From assembly GCF_016919175.1 (NCBI RefSeq), contig NZ_JAFFPU010000012.1, forward strand, positions 108,443 through 172,442: 64,000 bases of DNA, read 5' to 3'. Made by a program: the position numbers and the translations under genes. This stretch comes from Leptospira ainlahdjerensis. Lineage in GTDB: Bacteria > Spirochaetota > Leptospiria > Leptospirales > Leptospiraceae. The notes under the pieces are model-generated. The model saw only the letters and a program-made list of their open reading frames with translations, did no database searches and was not told the DNA's origin. This document shows, in pieces, positions 38,807 to 48,525 of the stretch (its first letter is position 1; each line of letters opens with the position of its first letter).

Positions 38807-40936
38807 TTACATTTCTTCGAACAACTGAATCGTTTCCTGGACTTCGACGGGAACGTTACCGGCTTGAAAATAAGGGTTGTATCTTTTTTTGATCCCTGAA
38901 ACAAGTCTTCGTTTTCTCGCCTCGAAAGAATCCATAGATTCTTTAAGAATCGGATCTTTTCGAAGATTGGTTCTGATGTCGGGGGCAAAGGGCACATAAC
39001 GGTTCAGTATGTCTCGGCAGACGCGGTTGAGCCTGAGCTTTCCGGAAGATTCGAATAAAATCCAATAGGAGTAATCCGAGCCGAAAATGTCCTTTAGATT
39101 CTTTTTGAATTTCATCAACTGTTGATCGATTCCCTTCTTAGCATCCGCAGTAAGGGCAGGAGATTTTCTATAATTCTCCAGATAAAGATAATACTCGGAC
39201 GTCAATGACGGAGGAGAGGAATCCTTCCACTTTCTTCCACGAACCGTCCTTTCGATTTCCCAACGGAATTCTCCCAAGGTTCTCGTAATGGCCAAAGTCA
39301 TATTCTCGTTGAGAATTTGAGGAAACACAAGCCTTCCTCTCGAACTCAAACCGGAAGTCACCTCCTGCCAAAGAACTCCTCGGTTTCCAAAAACGGGAAG
39401 AATGATACAGTCCGGAAAAATTTCCTTCATCGCAAGTTCCGGTTTTCCGGGAGATTGTTCCGGCTCGAACGTGATCTGTCTGTGAAAGAGATGTCGATCG
39501 ATCTTGTGTACGTGATCGACAACCGACTTTAGTTTTTCCGGAGTCATCAGAAACGCGTCCGTTTCACCGTACATCTGATCCTCGGAAAGAATCGGATAGG
39601 CAAGATTCGGATTGGTAGAAACTCCGATGAGGCCGTTGTACAAAAGATTGCTCAACTCCCAATCCAAAAGATGAAGAAGATCCTCGATCCCGCTCTGATT
39701 CGCGGAGTCGTCCTTTCCAGTCTTCCGAACCAGGGAAGCTTTCACTTGTTCATAAGTTTGTGAAAGATAATTTCGAGAAGGAGTTTTTTTTCCGGAAAGA
39801 ATCAAACCCAACCATTCCGGTAAAAGATAAATCGCAAGATTGTGGTTAGACGGATAGGGTTCTTCGGAACGGCTTCTCAGTTTTTCCAGAGTGGAAAAGA
39901 GCTGAACGATTCTGGAAGGGGAGAGTAGATTCTCATCTAAAAAGAAAAAATGAAGAAACAACAAAACCGGTTTGGGAATCGAGGAAATATCCGACCGATA
40001 CTTCGCATAACAAGACGCATAAAGTTGGATGAAGGATTGAATGTCTTCCGGTTTGTGTTCCTTTCGAACAAGACCCGGATGTTCCTTGAATGCGTTTACT
40101 CTTTTTTGAATGTCCGCCGTCGCCGAGGCGCTCATCCCCGAATATCTTAAAATCTGAATCAAACTGTCTCTGAATTCATCGGGAAGAGGTTGATCGTCCT
40201 GACCCGTAGTCCCGGCCATGTGGACTCCGCCCCAAGTCCTCGTTTTCTCTGGGTCTTTCTCCGGAAGCGTTTGGATTTGGATTCCGATATCGTTTCCTTT
40301 AAAATTGAGAATCGTTGCATCAAAACGGATCCATTCCCGATCTTCTCCCGAAAAAAGAACGTGAATTTTTTCTCCGGCCCCGATTGGAAACGAGTGGTAG
40401 ATTTTTTTTGTAAAAACTTTTGCGTGGAAGGACTTGTGGACGGACTCGGGAACAATCGGCCCGGAAAATAGGAATCCGGGAAAGGCTTCTTCCCCATCGG
40501 TTAAGAATACGACCGGAAGAATTTTCTTAGGATGAGGGCCCAGATCGTGCACGAGATGCTGCAACCTCTTGAAGATCAAAGCGTCTCTCCAAGCGGGAAG
40601 TTCTCCCAAATGTGCGAGGTAGATTGCAAGCTCCGGGAGAAAGGCTTCTTGAAACCAAGAAGGAGATTCTACGATTCTTCTCAGATCGGAAACGCTCGCC
40701 TGATCCAAAAAGGCATGGATGTGAATAACGTCTCTTCCGTTGAGATAGGTGAGCGGAAGTTTTTTTAGAATTTTTGCTCGATAGAGAGAGCGGAGTTCCG
40801 TAGAACGGCGAAACCTCTTCTCAAGCCAATATCCGGCGAGCACCAAAAGAACGACAAAGATAGTTCCGTTGATGACCGGGATCCAAGAGAATTCAGGCCA
40901 GACTAAAACGGGACGAGCTTGTGCGAGGAGAAACAT
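38807..40936 (-). CDS. Large membrane-anchored protein, unrecognised
   Basis: A 709-residue protein with one N-terminal membrane segment (about 18-40) followed by a long soluble part. I recognise no catalytic signature. Residues about 190-230 (KIHVLFSGEDREWIRFDATI onward) could form a beta-barrel loosely like a PilZ-type domain, and the region 500-690 is rich in charged helices. The ending QAGNVPVEVQETIQLFEEM is helical. It seems lineage-specific. It is convergent with the STAS-like gene by 5 bp, and a 564-bp gap separates its start from the GST gene. Function unknown. Confidence 0.6.
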   Translation of the reverse strand: MFLLAQARPVLVWPEFSWIPVINGTIFVVLLVLAGYWLEKRFRRSTELRSLYRAKILKKLPLTYLNGRDVIHIHAFLDQASVSDLRRIVESPSWFQEAFLPELAIYLAHLGELPAWRDALIFKRLQHLVHDLGPHPKKILPVVFLTDGEEAFPGFLFSGPIVPESVHKSFHAKVFTKKIYHSFPIGAGEKIHVLFSGEDREWIRFDATILNFKGNDIGIQIQTLPEKDPEKTRTWGGVHMAGTTGQDDQPLPDEFRDSLIQILRYSGMSASATADIQKRVNAFKEHPGLVRKEHKPEDIQSFIQLYASCYAKYRSDISSIPKPVLLFLHFFFLDENLLSPSRIVQLFSTLEKLRSRSEEPYPSNHNLAIYLLPEWLGLILSGKKTPSRNYLSQTYEQVKASLVRKTGKDDSANQSGIEDLLHLLDWELSNLLYNGLIGVSTNPNLAYPILSEDQMYGETDAFLMTPEKLKSVVDHVHKIDRHLFHRQITFEPEQSPGKPELAMKEIFPDCIILPVFGNRGVLWQEVTSGLSSRGRLVFPQILNENMTLAITRTLGEFRWEIERTVRGRKWKDSSPPSLTSEYYLYLENYRKSPALTADAKKGIDQQLMKFKKNLKDIFGSDYSYWILFESSGKLRLNRVCRDILNRYVPFAPDIRTNLRKDPILKESMDSFEARKRRLVSGIKKRYNPYFQAGNVPVEVQETIQLFEEM

Positions 40937-41500
40937 GCGGAATGTATAAACTTCTCAGAGTCAGGGTCAAGCAGGATTCTTCAGAGTCTCGGACCGCTTA
41001 GAATCCAGAACAACGAATTCCAAATCTACAAACCATTCTTACAAGACGTCGCTTGTACAAATCCATTTTTTTTGAAACGTGGCGATATCGTAAGCTTTCG
41101 GTCTTTTCGAACCGACTTATATTTTAGGATACAAATCCGGCCGTTTCAACTCGAAAAATAAGAATTCGTTTCTTGGAAGTCGCATTAAAAAAATCTTTTC
41201 CGAAACAATCGAGGATCGCGCGGGTTCAGGACGTTTGTGATTCTTTTCTTTCGAAGCCTTTGTTATCAGTCTGTGCGAACGAAGACGGCTCCAATTCGAA
41301 ATCCGAACTGTCCTTGCAAAAACTTCGAACGATCGAACGACAAAGGAATGGGAAACTCGGCTCAACGTTTCCGGAAAAAACAAAAAATTCTTAAAAGCGA
41401 AAAAAGTTTAGAATCTAGAATCCTTGTTTGCGACGTGAAACCGTTTTTCGAATGAGAATTTGATTTGTCCAAAAGAGAACGATGTTTCAACGTCTGAAAA
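40937..41500. other. Divergent gap, 564 bp
   Basis: The starts of the 709-residue protein gene and the GST-like gene face away from each other here, so promoters for both are expected. I found only a short inverted repeat TACAAG-acgtcg-CTTGTA at 41040-41057 and short unsupported ORFs. It lacks the dispersed palindrome. Confidence 0.5.
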
Positions 41501-42439
41501 ATGACTATAGAAAAAGGAATCATTCTCCATCATTATCCGGCTTCTCCTTACTCGGAGAGGGTTCGACTTTTTTTAGGATATAAAAAAGCAACTTGGAAAT
41601 CTGTGATCACTCCGATCACCATGCCCAAACCGGATCAAACGATTTTGACAGGAGGATACAGAAGGGCTCCCGTCTTGCAAATCGGATCCGATATCTATTG
41701 CGATTCAAGACTGATTCTCGAAGAACTCAACCGAATTCTTCCGGAACCTCCGATTTCGATCGGAAACGCAGACGCAGCTTCCGCCAACCTTTTGGCGGAA
41801 TTGGTCGACGCCGACGTATTCTTAAAAGTCGCCAAATTCGTAATGGGATCCTACGCGCAGAAACTTCCGCAGGAACTCGTGGACGATCGTGCTGCGATGC
41901 AACCTCAGGAAAAAATGACAAGGGAAAATATGGAAAAATTGGTTCCGTATCTTCAACTCAGTCTTTCCAAAATACTTCCTGAATTTGCAAAAGTTTTGGC
42001 GAAGAAGGAGTTTTTCGGAGGTGAAATTCCGGCTCGAGGGGATTTTGCGATCTATCAAATTTTCTGGTTTCTAAATACGATTCGAAAGTTCAAACCGCTC
42101 GTTCCGGGAAATGAAAATTTGCACGAATGGTTTGCAAGAATGAAAACGTTCGGCGCCGGAGAATCGATTTTGTTCACCGCGGAAGACGCCTTAAAAACGG
42201 CGGCGGAAAGTTCTCCCCAAAGGATCGTTTCCGCAAATGTCTTACCCGAGCCTTACGACCTTAGAGCTGGACAAGAAGTGATCGTTCATCCGGAACACTA
42301 CGATCACGAAAGAATTTTCGGAAAGTTGGTTCATCTCGACGACGAGATGATCATTCTCGCCAACGAGTCGCCCAAAACCGGATTGGTTCACGTTCATTTT
42401 CCGAGATTGCGTTATCTCGTTTTACCAAAAAGTTCCTAA
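41501..42439 (+). CDS. Glutathione S-transferase-like protein with C-terminal extension
   Basis: A 312-residue protein. Residues 1-80 are a GST thioredoxin-like domain: HHYPASPYSERVRLFLGYKK (about 10-29), RRAPVLQIGSDIYCDSRLIL (cis-Pro and substrate-side helix), and then an all-helical domain to about residue 240. A typical GST ends there; this one continues about 70 residues with a beta-rich region (AGQEVIVHPEHYDHERIFGK, VHLDDEMIILANE), which I do not recognise. It may be a distinct small domain. Substrates unknown; leptospires make little or no glutathione as far as I know, so the thiol partner is an open question. Confidence 0.8.
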   Translation: MTIEKGIILHHYPASPYSERVRLFLGYKKATWKSVITPITMPKPDQTILTGGYRRAPVLQIGSDIYCDSRLILEELNRILPEPPISIGNADAASANLLAELVDADVFLKVAKFVMGSYAQKLPQELVDDRAAMQPQEKMTRENMEKLVPYLQLSLSKILPEFAKVLAKKEFFGGEIPARGDFAIYQIFWFLNTIRKFKPLVPGNENLHEWFARMKTFGAGESILFTAEDALKTAAESSPQRIVSANVLPEPYDLRAGQEVIVHPEHYDHERIFGKLVHLDDEMIILANESPKTGLVHVHFPRLRYLVLPKSS

Positions 42440-42871
42440 AGTTTTAGGGGAACTTCGATTTTGAACTGGGAAAAAAGCATCCCAACGTTCTATGGAATTT
42501 TGGATGCTTTCCAATTTCAAAAGAAAGAATTTTGAATCGAGGGGAGCAAAACAGATCCAGTAGACATAATCCGGAACTTCCGATAATGTAGATTATGTCT
42601 CATTAAAAGGAAATGAGAGGGGTATCTCCGAATTCGGATTTTGTAAGACATCCTACAAAATTCTTCTCTAAAAAACAACCGATCGCGAAAATTCTCATCG
42701 GAGAAAAACTCCTCGCGGGAGCCGCGCAACGAGGACAAGACTTTTGCTTCGGATCCGGATTCTTATTCGATGACCAAAAATCGGCAGGAGAAAATTCTTT
42801 TCCAAAAATGAGGAAGAAAACGATTCGAAAAGTGCTTCCCGGAAAGACAATTCTTGGAATTCTTATGCCCC
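42440..42871. other. Gap of 432 bp before the haloalkane dehalogenase gene
   Basis: It holds a near-perfect palindromic repeat copy at 42639-42660. An ORF from 42613 to 42906 begins in that repeat and overlaps the next gene; I treat it as spurious. Promoter signals were not resolved. Confidence 0.55.
42639..42660. repeat. Dispersed palindrome copy, long form
   Basis: A 22-base inverted repeat with arms TTTTGTAAGA and TCCTACAAAA; nine of eleven base pairs form. Confidence 0.65.
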
Positions 42872-43774
42872 ATGGAAATTTTAAGAACACCGGATTCCGC
42901 CTTTGACAACCTTCCCGGTTACAACTTTCAGCCGAACTACATTCCAATCCAAAACCTTCGAATGCACTACGTCGACGAAGGAACAAAGGACGCTCCCGAA
43001 ACCGTACTTTTGCTCCACGGAGAACCCTCCTGGTCTTTTCTCTATCGCAAGATGATTCCACCCTTAGTTGCAGCCGGATATCGTGTGATCGCACCGGATC
43101 TGATCGGATTCGGAAAATCGGATAAACCGAACGAGCCCGAATTTTTTTCCTATCAGAGTCACATGGATTGGCTGAAGGAATTTCTGATCGGACTCGATCT
43201 CAAAAACGTTACCCTCTTTTGTCAGGACTGGGGAGGACTTTTAGGTCTTCGATTGGCGGCGGAGAATCCGGAACGTTTTTCGAGAATCGTTGCCGGAAAT
43301 ACTTTTTTACCGACCGGAGACATTCCGCCCAAAGAAGACTTTTTGAAGTGGAGACATTTTTCTCAAAACGTAAAACGACTTTCGATCGGAACGATCGTAA
43401 AAAACGGATGTGTTTCCGAATTATCCAAAGAGATCGTCGCGGCCTATGACGCGCCGTATCCCGATGAAACATTCAAAGCGGCGGCTCGCAAGTTTCCGGC
43501 TCTGGTTCCGATCACTCCGGACGATCCTGCTTCCGCAGCGAACCGAAAAGCCTGGGAAGTTTTAAAAACGTGGAAGAAACCCTTTCTTGTCGCATTCAGT
43601 GACAGCGATCCTCTCACCAAAGGGGGAGATATTTTCTTTCGCAGAATCATCCCTGGAACCAAAGGTCAAAAACACGTAACAATTGCAAATGCGGGACATT
43701 TCCTTCAAGAAGACAAAGGGGAAGAATTGGCCGAGGTGATCCAAGGTTTTATCGCGGACAATCCCTTGATTTGA
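42872..43774 (+). CDS. Haloalkane dehalogenase (HLD-I type)
   Basis: The ATG at 42872 gives 300 residues and the standard start MEILRTPDSAFDNLPGY of HLD-I enzymes. The alpha/beta hydrolase has HGEPSW (49-54, oxyanion region), QDWGG with nucleophile Asp119 and halide-binding Trp120, the acid candidate Asp246 in SDSDPL, and His276 in AGHFLQE. The fold and motif set match haloalkane dehalogenases, which replace a carbon-bound halide by hydroxyl. The natural substrate in a spirochaete is unclear. Downstream it converges on a FecR-protein gene, with paired hairpins in between (43771-43839). Confidence 0.9.
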   Translation: MEILRTPDSAFDNLPGYNFQPNYIPIQNLRMHYVDEGTKDAPETVLLLHGEPSWSFLYRKMIPPLVAAGYRVIAPDLIGFGKSDKPNEPEFFSYQSHMDWLKEFLIGLDLKNVTLFCQDWGGLLGLRLAAENPERFSRIVAGNTFLPTGDIPPKEDFLKWRHFSQNVKRLSIGTIVKNGCVSELSKEIVAAYDAPYPDETFKAAARKFPALVPITPDDPASAANRKAWEVLKTWKKPFLVAFSDSDPLTKGGDIFFRRIIPGTKGQKHVTIANAGHFLQEDKGEELAEVIQGFIADNPLI

Positions 43775-43839
43775 TGTTTCCGAAGAATTCGGTGACATCA
43801 TCCGAGACACAACTCACGCCGCCGGTCTCGGAACATCAA
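43771..43839. other. Overlapping inverted repeats at the end of the dehalogenase gene
   Basis: TTGATGTTTCCGA (43771-43783) pairs with TCGGAACATCAA (43828-43839) with one bulge. Inside it TCCGAGAC (43801-43808) pairs perfectly with GTCTCGGA (43825-43832). The two share bases, so they are alternative structures. There is no T-tract on either strand, so this is not a standard terminator. Confidence 0.6.
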
Positions 43840-43869
43840 AAGTAAAATGCCAGCGCCTGACAAACAGGA

Positions 43870-43891
43870 AATATTCTATTTATAGAATATT
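43870..43891 (-). terminator. AT-rich hairpin overlapping the FecR stop codon
   Basis: AATATTCTA-TTTA-TAGAATATT is a perfect nine-pair stem with a four-base loop that includes the stop codon of the FecR gene. It has no long T-tail, so termination would be weak. Confidence 0.4.
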
Positions 43892-44597
43892 ATGATTTCG
43901 GGAAGTTTTCTAAAAGTTCCTTATTTTTGAGTTTCTGATCTTTGAGCATTTGATAATTCTCTGCCTTGATCGTTTTGAAAGTTTGGATGATTTTCATCTT
44001 TTCCTTCATAAATTCTTTGAGAGGTTCGAGAAGAAATTCTTTACCGTTCCAGGAAGCTTGTTCTCCGGCTTTTAGATCCAGTTCGCCTCCGGAAGAAGTG
44101 TTGACCGCGACCGCGCCTTCGTTTACAAAAACGCCGTCCGGAATCGCCGAATCTTCGTTTTTCGGAGCATTCTCCTTATCTTCGCTGATTACGAACTGAG
44201 TTCCTCGAACACCGGCCGTATAAGAAACCGAAGTGACTTCCAGATCTTCTTTCTTATTGGATTTCTGGACGTTGGCAAAAAGTTTTCCGGAAACCAAATT
44301 GACCTTGGTTTTATTTTTGGTCCCATCGGAATAGAGTTCCGAAATTTCAATCTTGGTGAATGGGGCTAGTCGGACCACGGCGCTCGCACCCAACTGAAGA
44401 TCGGCCTTACCGTCTCCGGTTTCCACCTTCGCGGACTTTGTTAAGACTACGTTCTTTTTTAGAGTGTCAGTCTTTCCGCCTAAAGTATAATGCACCTTCC
44501 CGGTGACAAAGAGAGCGATCGCAACTTCTTCTTCGGCAAAAACAATCGACGGAAAGCTTAAGAAGAGGAAGGCCAGGAGCAATACGTTTCGGATCAT
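43890..44597 (-). CDS. FecR-domain secreted protein
   Basis: The start is the ATG at 44597, which opens a clean signal peptide (MIRNVLLLAFLFLSFPSIVFA, cut at about residue 21) and gives 235 residues; the longer upstream frame lacks one. The FecR domain (about 22-150) is recognised by KVETGDGKADLQLGASAVVR, ISELYSDG, VNLVSGKLFANVQK and VSYTAGVRGTQFVISE. A coiled-coil-prone lysine-rich tail follows. Without a transmembrane anchor it is exported rather than a classical anti-sigma protein. It ends a four-gene minus-strand group behind an ECF sigma factor, a second FecR protein and a HAMP protein. Confidence 0.85.
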   Translation of the reverse strand: MIRNVLLLAFLFLSFPSIVFAEEEVAIALFVTGKVHYTLGGKTDTLKKNVVLTKSAKVETGDGKADLQLGASAVVRLAPFTKIEISELYSDGTKNKTKVNLVSGKLFANVQKSNKKEDLEVTSVSYTAGVRGTQFVISEDKENAPKNEDSAIPDGVFVNEGAVAVNTSSGGELDLKAGEQASWNGKEFLLEPLKEFMKEKMKIIQTFKTIKAENYQMLKDQKLKNKELLENFPKS

Positions 44598-44720
44598 ACC
44601 GAGAAGGTTTGCATAATTTGGGAAAAAATCTACAATTAATTTCCGAAAGAGATCGAGGCTCCGGAGGAACGTCGATTTAAAACCCAACCCTTTCGGTTTT
44701 GGATTTGAACCAACAATTGT

Positions 44721-45260
44721 TCAACTCTTCGAATTGATTCTTTTTTCGATCACCTGGTTGAGAAGATCGGCGAGTTCTTGAAACTCGTCCCCTTTTCGAA
44801 TTTTGATCTTTTTTACGTTTTCCCCATCGGCCAATCTTTTGAGGTGATTTTTGATATTGTAAACGGGGCCGGCCATCTTATGAGAATAAATGACGGTAAA
44901 AATCGCGGTCATTCCTAAAAACAAACCAGACAAAAGAAGAATTCCATTTACTTGAATCGTAAACATATCGAGCCTATGGTCGTAGTCCGGAAGGAAAACT
45001 TCTCTTTCAACAAACTTTTCTTTTTCCACACCGTTGAGCTCTTCAAAACCTTTTTGATACACTTTTACCGGATCGTTCCTCAAACGGAAAACGACACCCT
45101 TGTCAAACTTTGTATAATTCAACCAGTAAAGAAAACCGACCGTCAAAAGTAGTCCGAAGAGAATTAGTAAGGAATAATTCAGTAAGAATTTGAGTTGGAA
45201 GTCCCGGTCTATGATGTAGTTGCTAAAAATCCTTTTCTTACCGGGGTCATCTTGTGTCAT
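44721..45260 (-). CDS. HAMP-domain membrane protein without an output domain
   Basis: A 179-residue protein with two membrane segments (about 26-47 and 102-126), a periplasmic loop between them of about 55 residues, and a C-terminal HAMP domain (about 128-175) containing the expected MAGPVYNIKNHLKRLADGE and a second helix EFQELADLLNQVIEK. It looks like the front half of a sensor protein without a kinase, cyclase or chemotaxis domain. It could interact with another signalling protein. It lies between two FecR genes, 60 bp after the first. Confidence 0.8.
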   Translation of the reverse strand: MTQDDPGKKRIFSNYIIDRDFQLKFLLNYSLLILFGLLLTVGFLYWLNYTKFDKGVVFRLRNDPVKVYQKGFEELNGVEKEKFVEREVFLPDYDHRLDMFTIQVNGILLLSGLFLGMTAIFTVIYSHKMAGPVYNIKNHLKRLADGENVKKIKIRKGDEFQELADLLNQVIEKRINSKS

Positions 45261-45320
45261 GCGGGGTCCTCGAGAACTAAATTTCCCGATTTACCCGCTC
45301 GATGTCAAAGAGAATTTCGT

Positions 45321-46391
45321 TCAGTGAACTTGAATCACTTCAGATACGGATTCCCGTGGAATCGTAATTTCCTTTTCAAGTGTTTGAACATACATCGCTT
45401 TTTCGTCCATGTCCACGATGACGCCTTCGATCGTCTTTCCGTCTATGAGAACAAGTCTTTCCATTCTTTGAAACTCGGTTAGGAGATCTTGTTTGCTGGA
45501 ATAAGCCTTGTTTTTGTCGCGAGGAATGCTTTCGATCGGCAATTTATCAAATTCACTGTTGAGAAGATCTTTTTCGGAATCTTTCAGAAGGCTCCGAACA
45601 AAACCTTTTTGATTCACAAAGATTGCTTGGTTCGGCTCTAAAACCTGTTCGCCTTCCGGGGCGGTCTTTTGAGAATCCGCTCTCGCGCTTACGGCAACAC
45701 GGCCTTCTAAAACTTGAACTTTAGTTCCATCTCCCGGGAGATTTTGAAAACTAAAACTCGTTCCACGGACTTCTACGCTGACCGTTTCGGAACGAACTAT
45801 AAATTCTTCCTTTTTCAGATTCTTGTGAATGTGAGCAAGAAGTTCGCCTTTTTCCAGATCGATTCCGATCTTGTAGTGGGTTGAGAGATCGATTTTGGGA
45901 AAGGAAACCTGAGAATCTCCGAGGACACGAACCGCGATTCCGTCCGAGACTTTGAGATTTAAGAATGCGGTCGGACCCGTGATCACTTTCTGCCCTTCCT
46001 GAATCCGAACTCCCGGTTTGAGGAGAATTTTGTCCTTCGGATCGGAAGAAGTCAGATAGGCTTCTCCTTGGACCTGAGAAATTTCGACTCCGCCCTTTTC
46101 AACGTTGAGCGGAGCGTTATTTTTAAGAATAGAATAATACCCTAATGTGATGGCCATCAGAAAGACGGCCGCGGCGGAAAGAGAAAGGACGATCTTATTT
46201 TTTTCGAAACTGGAAAAGGAAACTACATTCGAGGTCTGGGCGCGGCTATAGAGCGACTCAAAATCCGACTGTTTGGCTGAATATTCAACCCAAGAACTGC
46301 TCAAACTTTTGCCGAGCCATTCTACAGAAGGACTAAGTTCGTTCTGCTTGCCTTCCAGCAGAATTTCTTTGATCTTCTCTTCCCTTTCCAT
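45321..46391 (-). CDS. FecR-domain anti-sigma-factor-like protein
   Basis: The ATG at 46391 is preferred (356 residues); a TTG 15 bases earlier has a weaker context. The protein has a short cytoplasmic part (about 1-68), a membrane segment (about 69-88) and a periplasmic FecR domain (about 100-250; VRIQEGQKVITGPTAFLNLK, FIVRSETVSVEVRGTSFSF). The last 50 residues (RLVLIDGKTIEGVIVDMDEK) form an extra beta-like domain. FecR proteins usually control their neighbouring sigma factor across the membrane. The ECF sigma gene ends 35 bp upstream, so the pair is clear. The usual TonB-receptor partner is absent. Confidence 0.85.
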   Translation of the reverse strand: MEREEKIKEILLEGKQNELSPSVEWLGKSLSSSWVEYSAKQSDFESLYSRAQTSNVVSFSSFEKNKIVLSLSAAAVFLMAITLGYYSILKNNAPLNVEKGGVEISQVQGEAYLTSSDPKDKILLKPGVRIQEGQKVITGPTAFLNLKVSDGIAVRVLGDSQVSFPKIDLSTHYKIGIDLEKGELLAHIHKNLKKEEFIVRSETVSVEVRGTSFSFQNLPGDGTKVQVLEGRVAVSARADSQKTAPEGEQVLEPNQAIFVNQKGFVRSLLKDSEKDLLNSEFDKLPIESIPRDKNKAYSSKQDLLTEFQRMERLVLIDGKTIEGVIVDMDEKAMYVQTLEKEITIPRESVSEVIQVH

Positions 46392-46422
46392 TCCCGATGC
46401 TTCCAACTTTTTTTTATTTGAT

Positions 46423-46963
<541 letters not shown>

Positions 46964-47078
46964 GATGGGAAACCCGATTTCAAGTAAATTCCTTTGCCGC
47001 TCCAGCCTTCTATCCTGAGTTAACAGAGTGAATTCGGCTTTTTTTCAAATTTACAGTTTTTTTTTCGAACTAAACGGA

Positions 47079-47834
47079 TTATTTCCTTTGATTCAGATTC
47101 CAATCGTAGTCGAGATATTGGATTTCTGCGGCAACCGGAACCGGAGGAAGTCCGGAATTCTCATTGAAGAAGGAGAGGAGATTCCCGTTTTTACGAGTAA
47201 AATCCGTCTGAAACCACTGAAAGATCTTGGAAAGATAAAGAATCTTCGCCGACTCATCGTATCGATTGAATTTCGAATCCGAGAGAAATTTTTTCGCAAC
47301 AAAACTCAGTTGTTCTTCAAGCTTTGCTGCTTGATAGGATTCGTTTAGAATCGGCGGACAACCTTTGGACGCACAATTGATCGCGAAGTGAATTCTGGGT
47401 TCTTGAAAATCTTTTCGGAGTTTCTCGTGTTCAATCCAATCCAGATTCTTTTTGGCGCCAAGGAGGTTAAAAAATTCGATTTTCCACGGTCCGGAAAAAA
47501 GGCCTCCGAGTTCTTTGATACTTTTCAGAGGATAATGATCCAGGATCAATCGAATCGTAAACGCGTTATACGCGTTGATCAGAAAACTCAGTTTTTCGGA
47601 TTTTGTAAAAGAAGAATATTCTTTTTCGTCGACCGCGCTCAAGGTCTGAAGATAAGAATCCAAAGCAGTACGATTTGTCTTCCAGGAAGTGTAATCGACT
47701 AGACCGTTCTGAACGTATTTTCTAAGCTCGTTTGAAAACTTAGAATGCGCATGATCGAAAGCGGATAAAGATCCCGTAAAAAGGACCAAGATTAGAATGG
47801 GAATGAAAAAAAATGAATGATTTCGTCTGTGCAT
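47079..47834 (-). CDS. DUF547-family secreted protein
   Basis: A 251-residue protein with a signal peptide (about 1-25) and a DUF547 domain (about 40-230). Typical blocks are VDYTSWK, LSFLINAYNAFTIRLILDHYPL, FINLLGAKK-like text (here FFNLLGAKKNLDWIEHEKLR), IHFAINCASKGCPPIL with the conserved Cys pair, and LYLSKIFQWFQTDF. DUF547 has no assigned biochemical function. It is alone on its strand, with the ECF sigma gene downstream. Confidence 0.85.
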   Translation of the reverse strand: MHRRNHSFFFIPILILVLFTGSLSAFDHAHSKFSNELRKYVQNGLVDYTSWKTNRTALDSYLQTLSAVDEKEYSSFTKSEKLSFLINAYNAFTIRLILDHYPLKSIKELGGLFSGPWKIEFFNLLGAKKNLDWIEHEKLRKDFQEPRIHFAINCASKGCPPILNESYQAAKLEEQLSFVAKKFLSDSKFNRYDESAKILYLSKIFQWFQTDFTRKNGNLLSFFNENSGLPPVPVAAEIQYLDYDWNLNQRK

Positions 47835-47997
47835 TTTTGCTTTTCCTATTTTTTCCTTCGACTGAGTTTAGAATCCATCGGTTCTTCTATTTTCTTCTAT
47901 TTGTGAAAAAGTAAATGGAGGTTTTGAGAAACGTCGGGCCTTCTATTTGCTATAAAATGACAAAAGCGGGCTTTGTCTTTTTCGAACTGTGAAACTT

Positions 47998-48525
47998 TTA
48001 GTAGTACGGAATGCGGTCCTTTGCATAAATCGGGTTCGGATCAAAGATAAATTCCCGCGAAATCGTGTTTGAGCTCAGATCGAGGGTCAAAATATTGCGG
48101 TAAAAATTGAAAAAGGGTGGAGTTCCCACATTTAAAGTTTCACTTATAGATTCTCCAACTCCAACCTCTTCCAACCAAAGCATATAATTTACGAGGAAAC
48201 ATCGGGAAACTCCGTGTGCGTTCGCATAAGAGCTCAGAATCGCCCACGTCCCAAAATCCATTCTTACATTGATTCGGATCAGAGGGCCTTGATTTTTTTG
48301 ATACATCGTTTTACCGATTTCCGGGTTGAGCCTTCTTACCGAAAGAAGATATTTTCCATACCTTCTCATCAAGACCGGAATTTTCTTCCGAAGAAAAATT
48401 CTTTCTTCCTCATTCAATCTCTTCCAATATTCTTCGGGAATCAGAAAGGTTTCCACGTTTGTTTTTCCGTCCACGGCAAGACGGTCTTCAACTTTTTTCA
48501 CCGGAGCAATCAAAATGTTTCCCAT
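47998..48525 (-). CDS. DUF1564-family protein (Leptospira)
   Basis: The ATG at 48525 gives 175 residues. FLIPEEYWKRLNEEERIFLR (about 28-47), MRRYGKYLLSVRRLNPEIGKTMYQK, INVRMDFGTWAILSSYANAHGVSRCFLVNYMLW and the final LEEVGVGESI match my recollection of the DUF1564 family, multi-copy in Leptospira. Its function is unknown; the HGVSRCFL helix region recalls a ribbon-helix-helix or similar DNA-binding protein, which is speculation. Part of its coding sequence at about 48116-48131 (GGAGTTCCCAC) resembles the dispersed repeat. The upstream DNA contains a tRNA-T-arm-like string at 48553-48566. Confidence 0.75.
   Translation of the reverse strand: MGNILIAPVKKVEDRLAVDGKTNVETFLIPEEYWKRLNEEERIFLRKKIPVLMRRYGKYLLSVRRLNPEIGKTMYQKNQGPLIRINVRMDFGTWAILSSYANAHGVSRCFLVNYMLWLEEVGVGESISETLNVGTPPFFNFYRNILTLDLSSNTISREFIFDPNPIYAKDRIPYY

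Noticed and set aside
42613..42906. 97-codon ORF before the haloalkane dehalogenase
   Set aside because: It begins in a palindrome copy, overlaps the real gene start and has a basic low-complexity product. I take it as chance.
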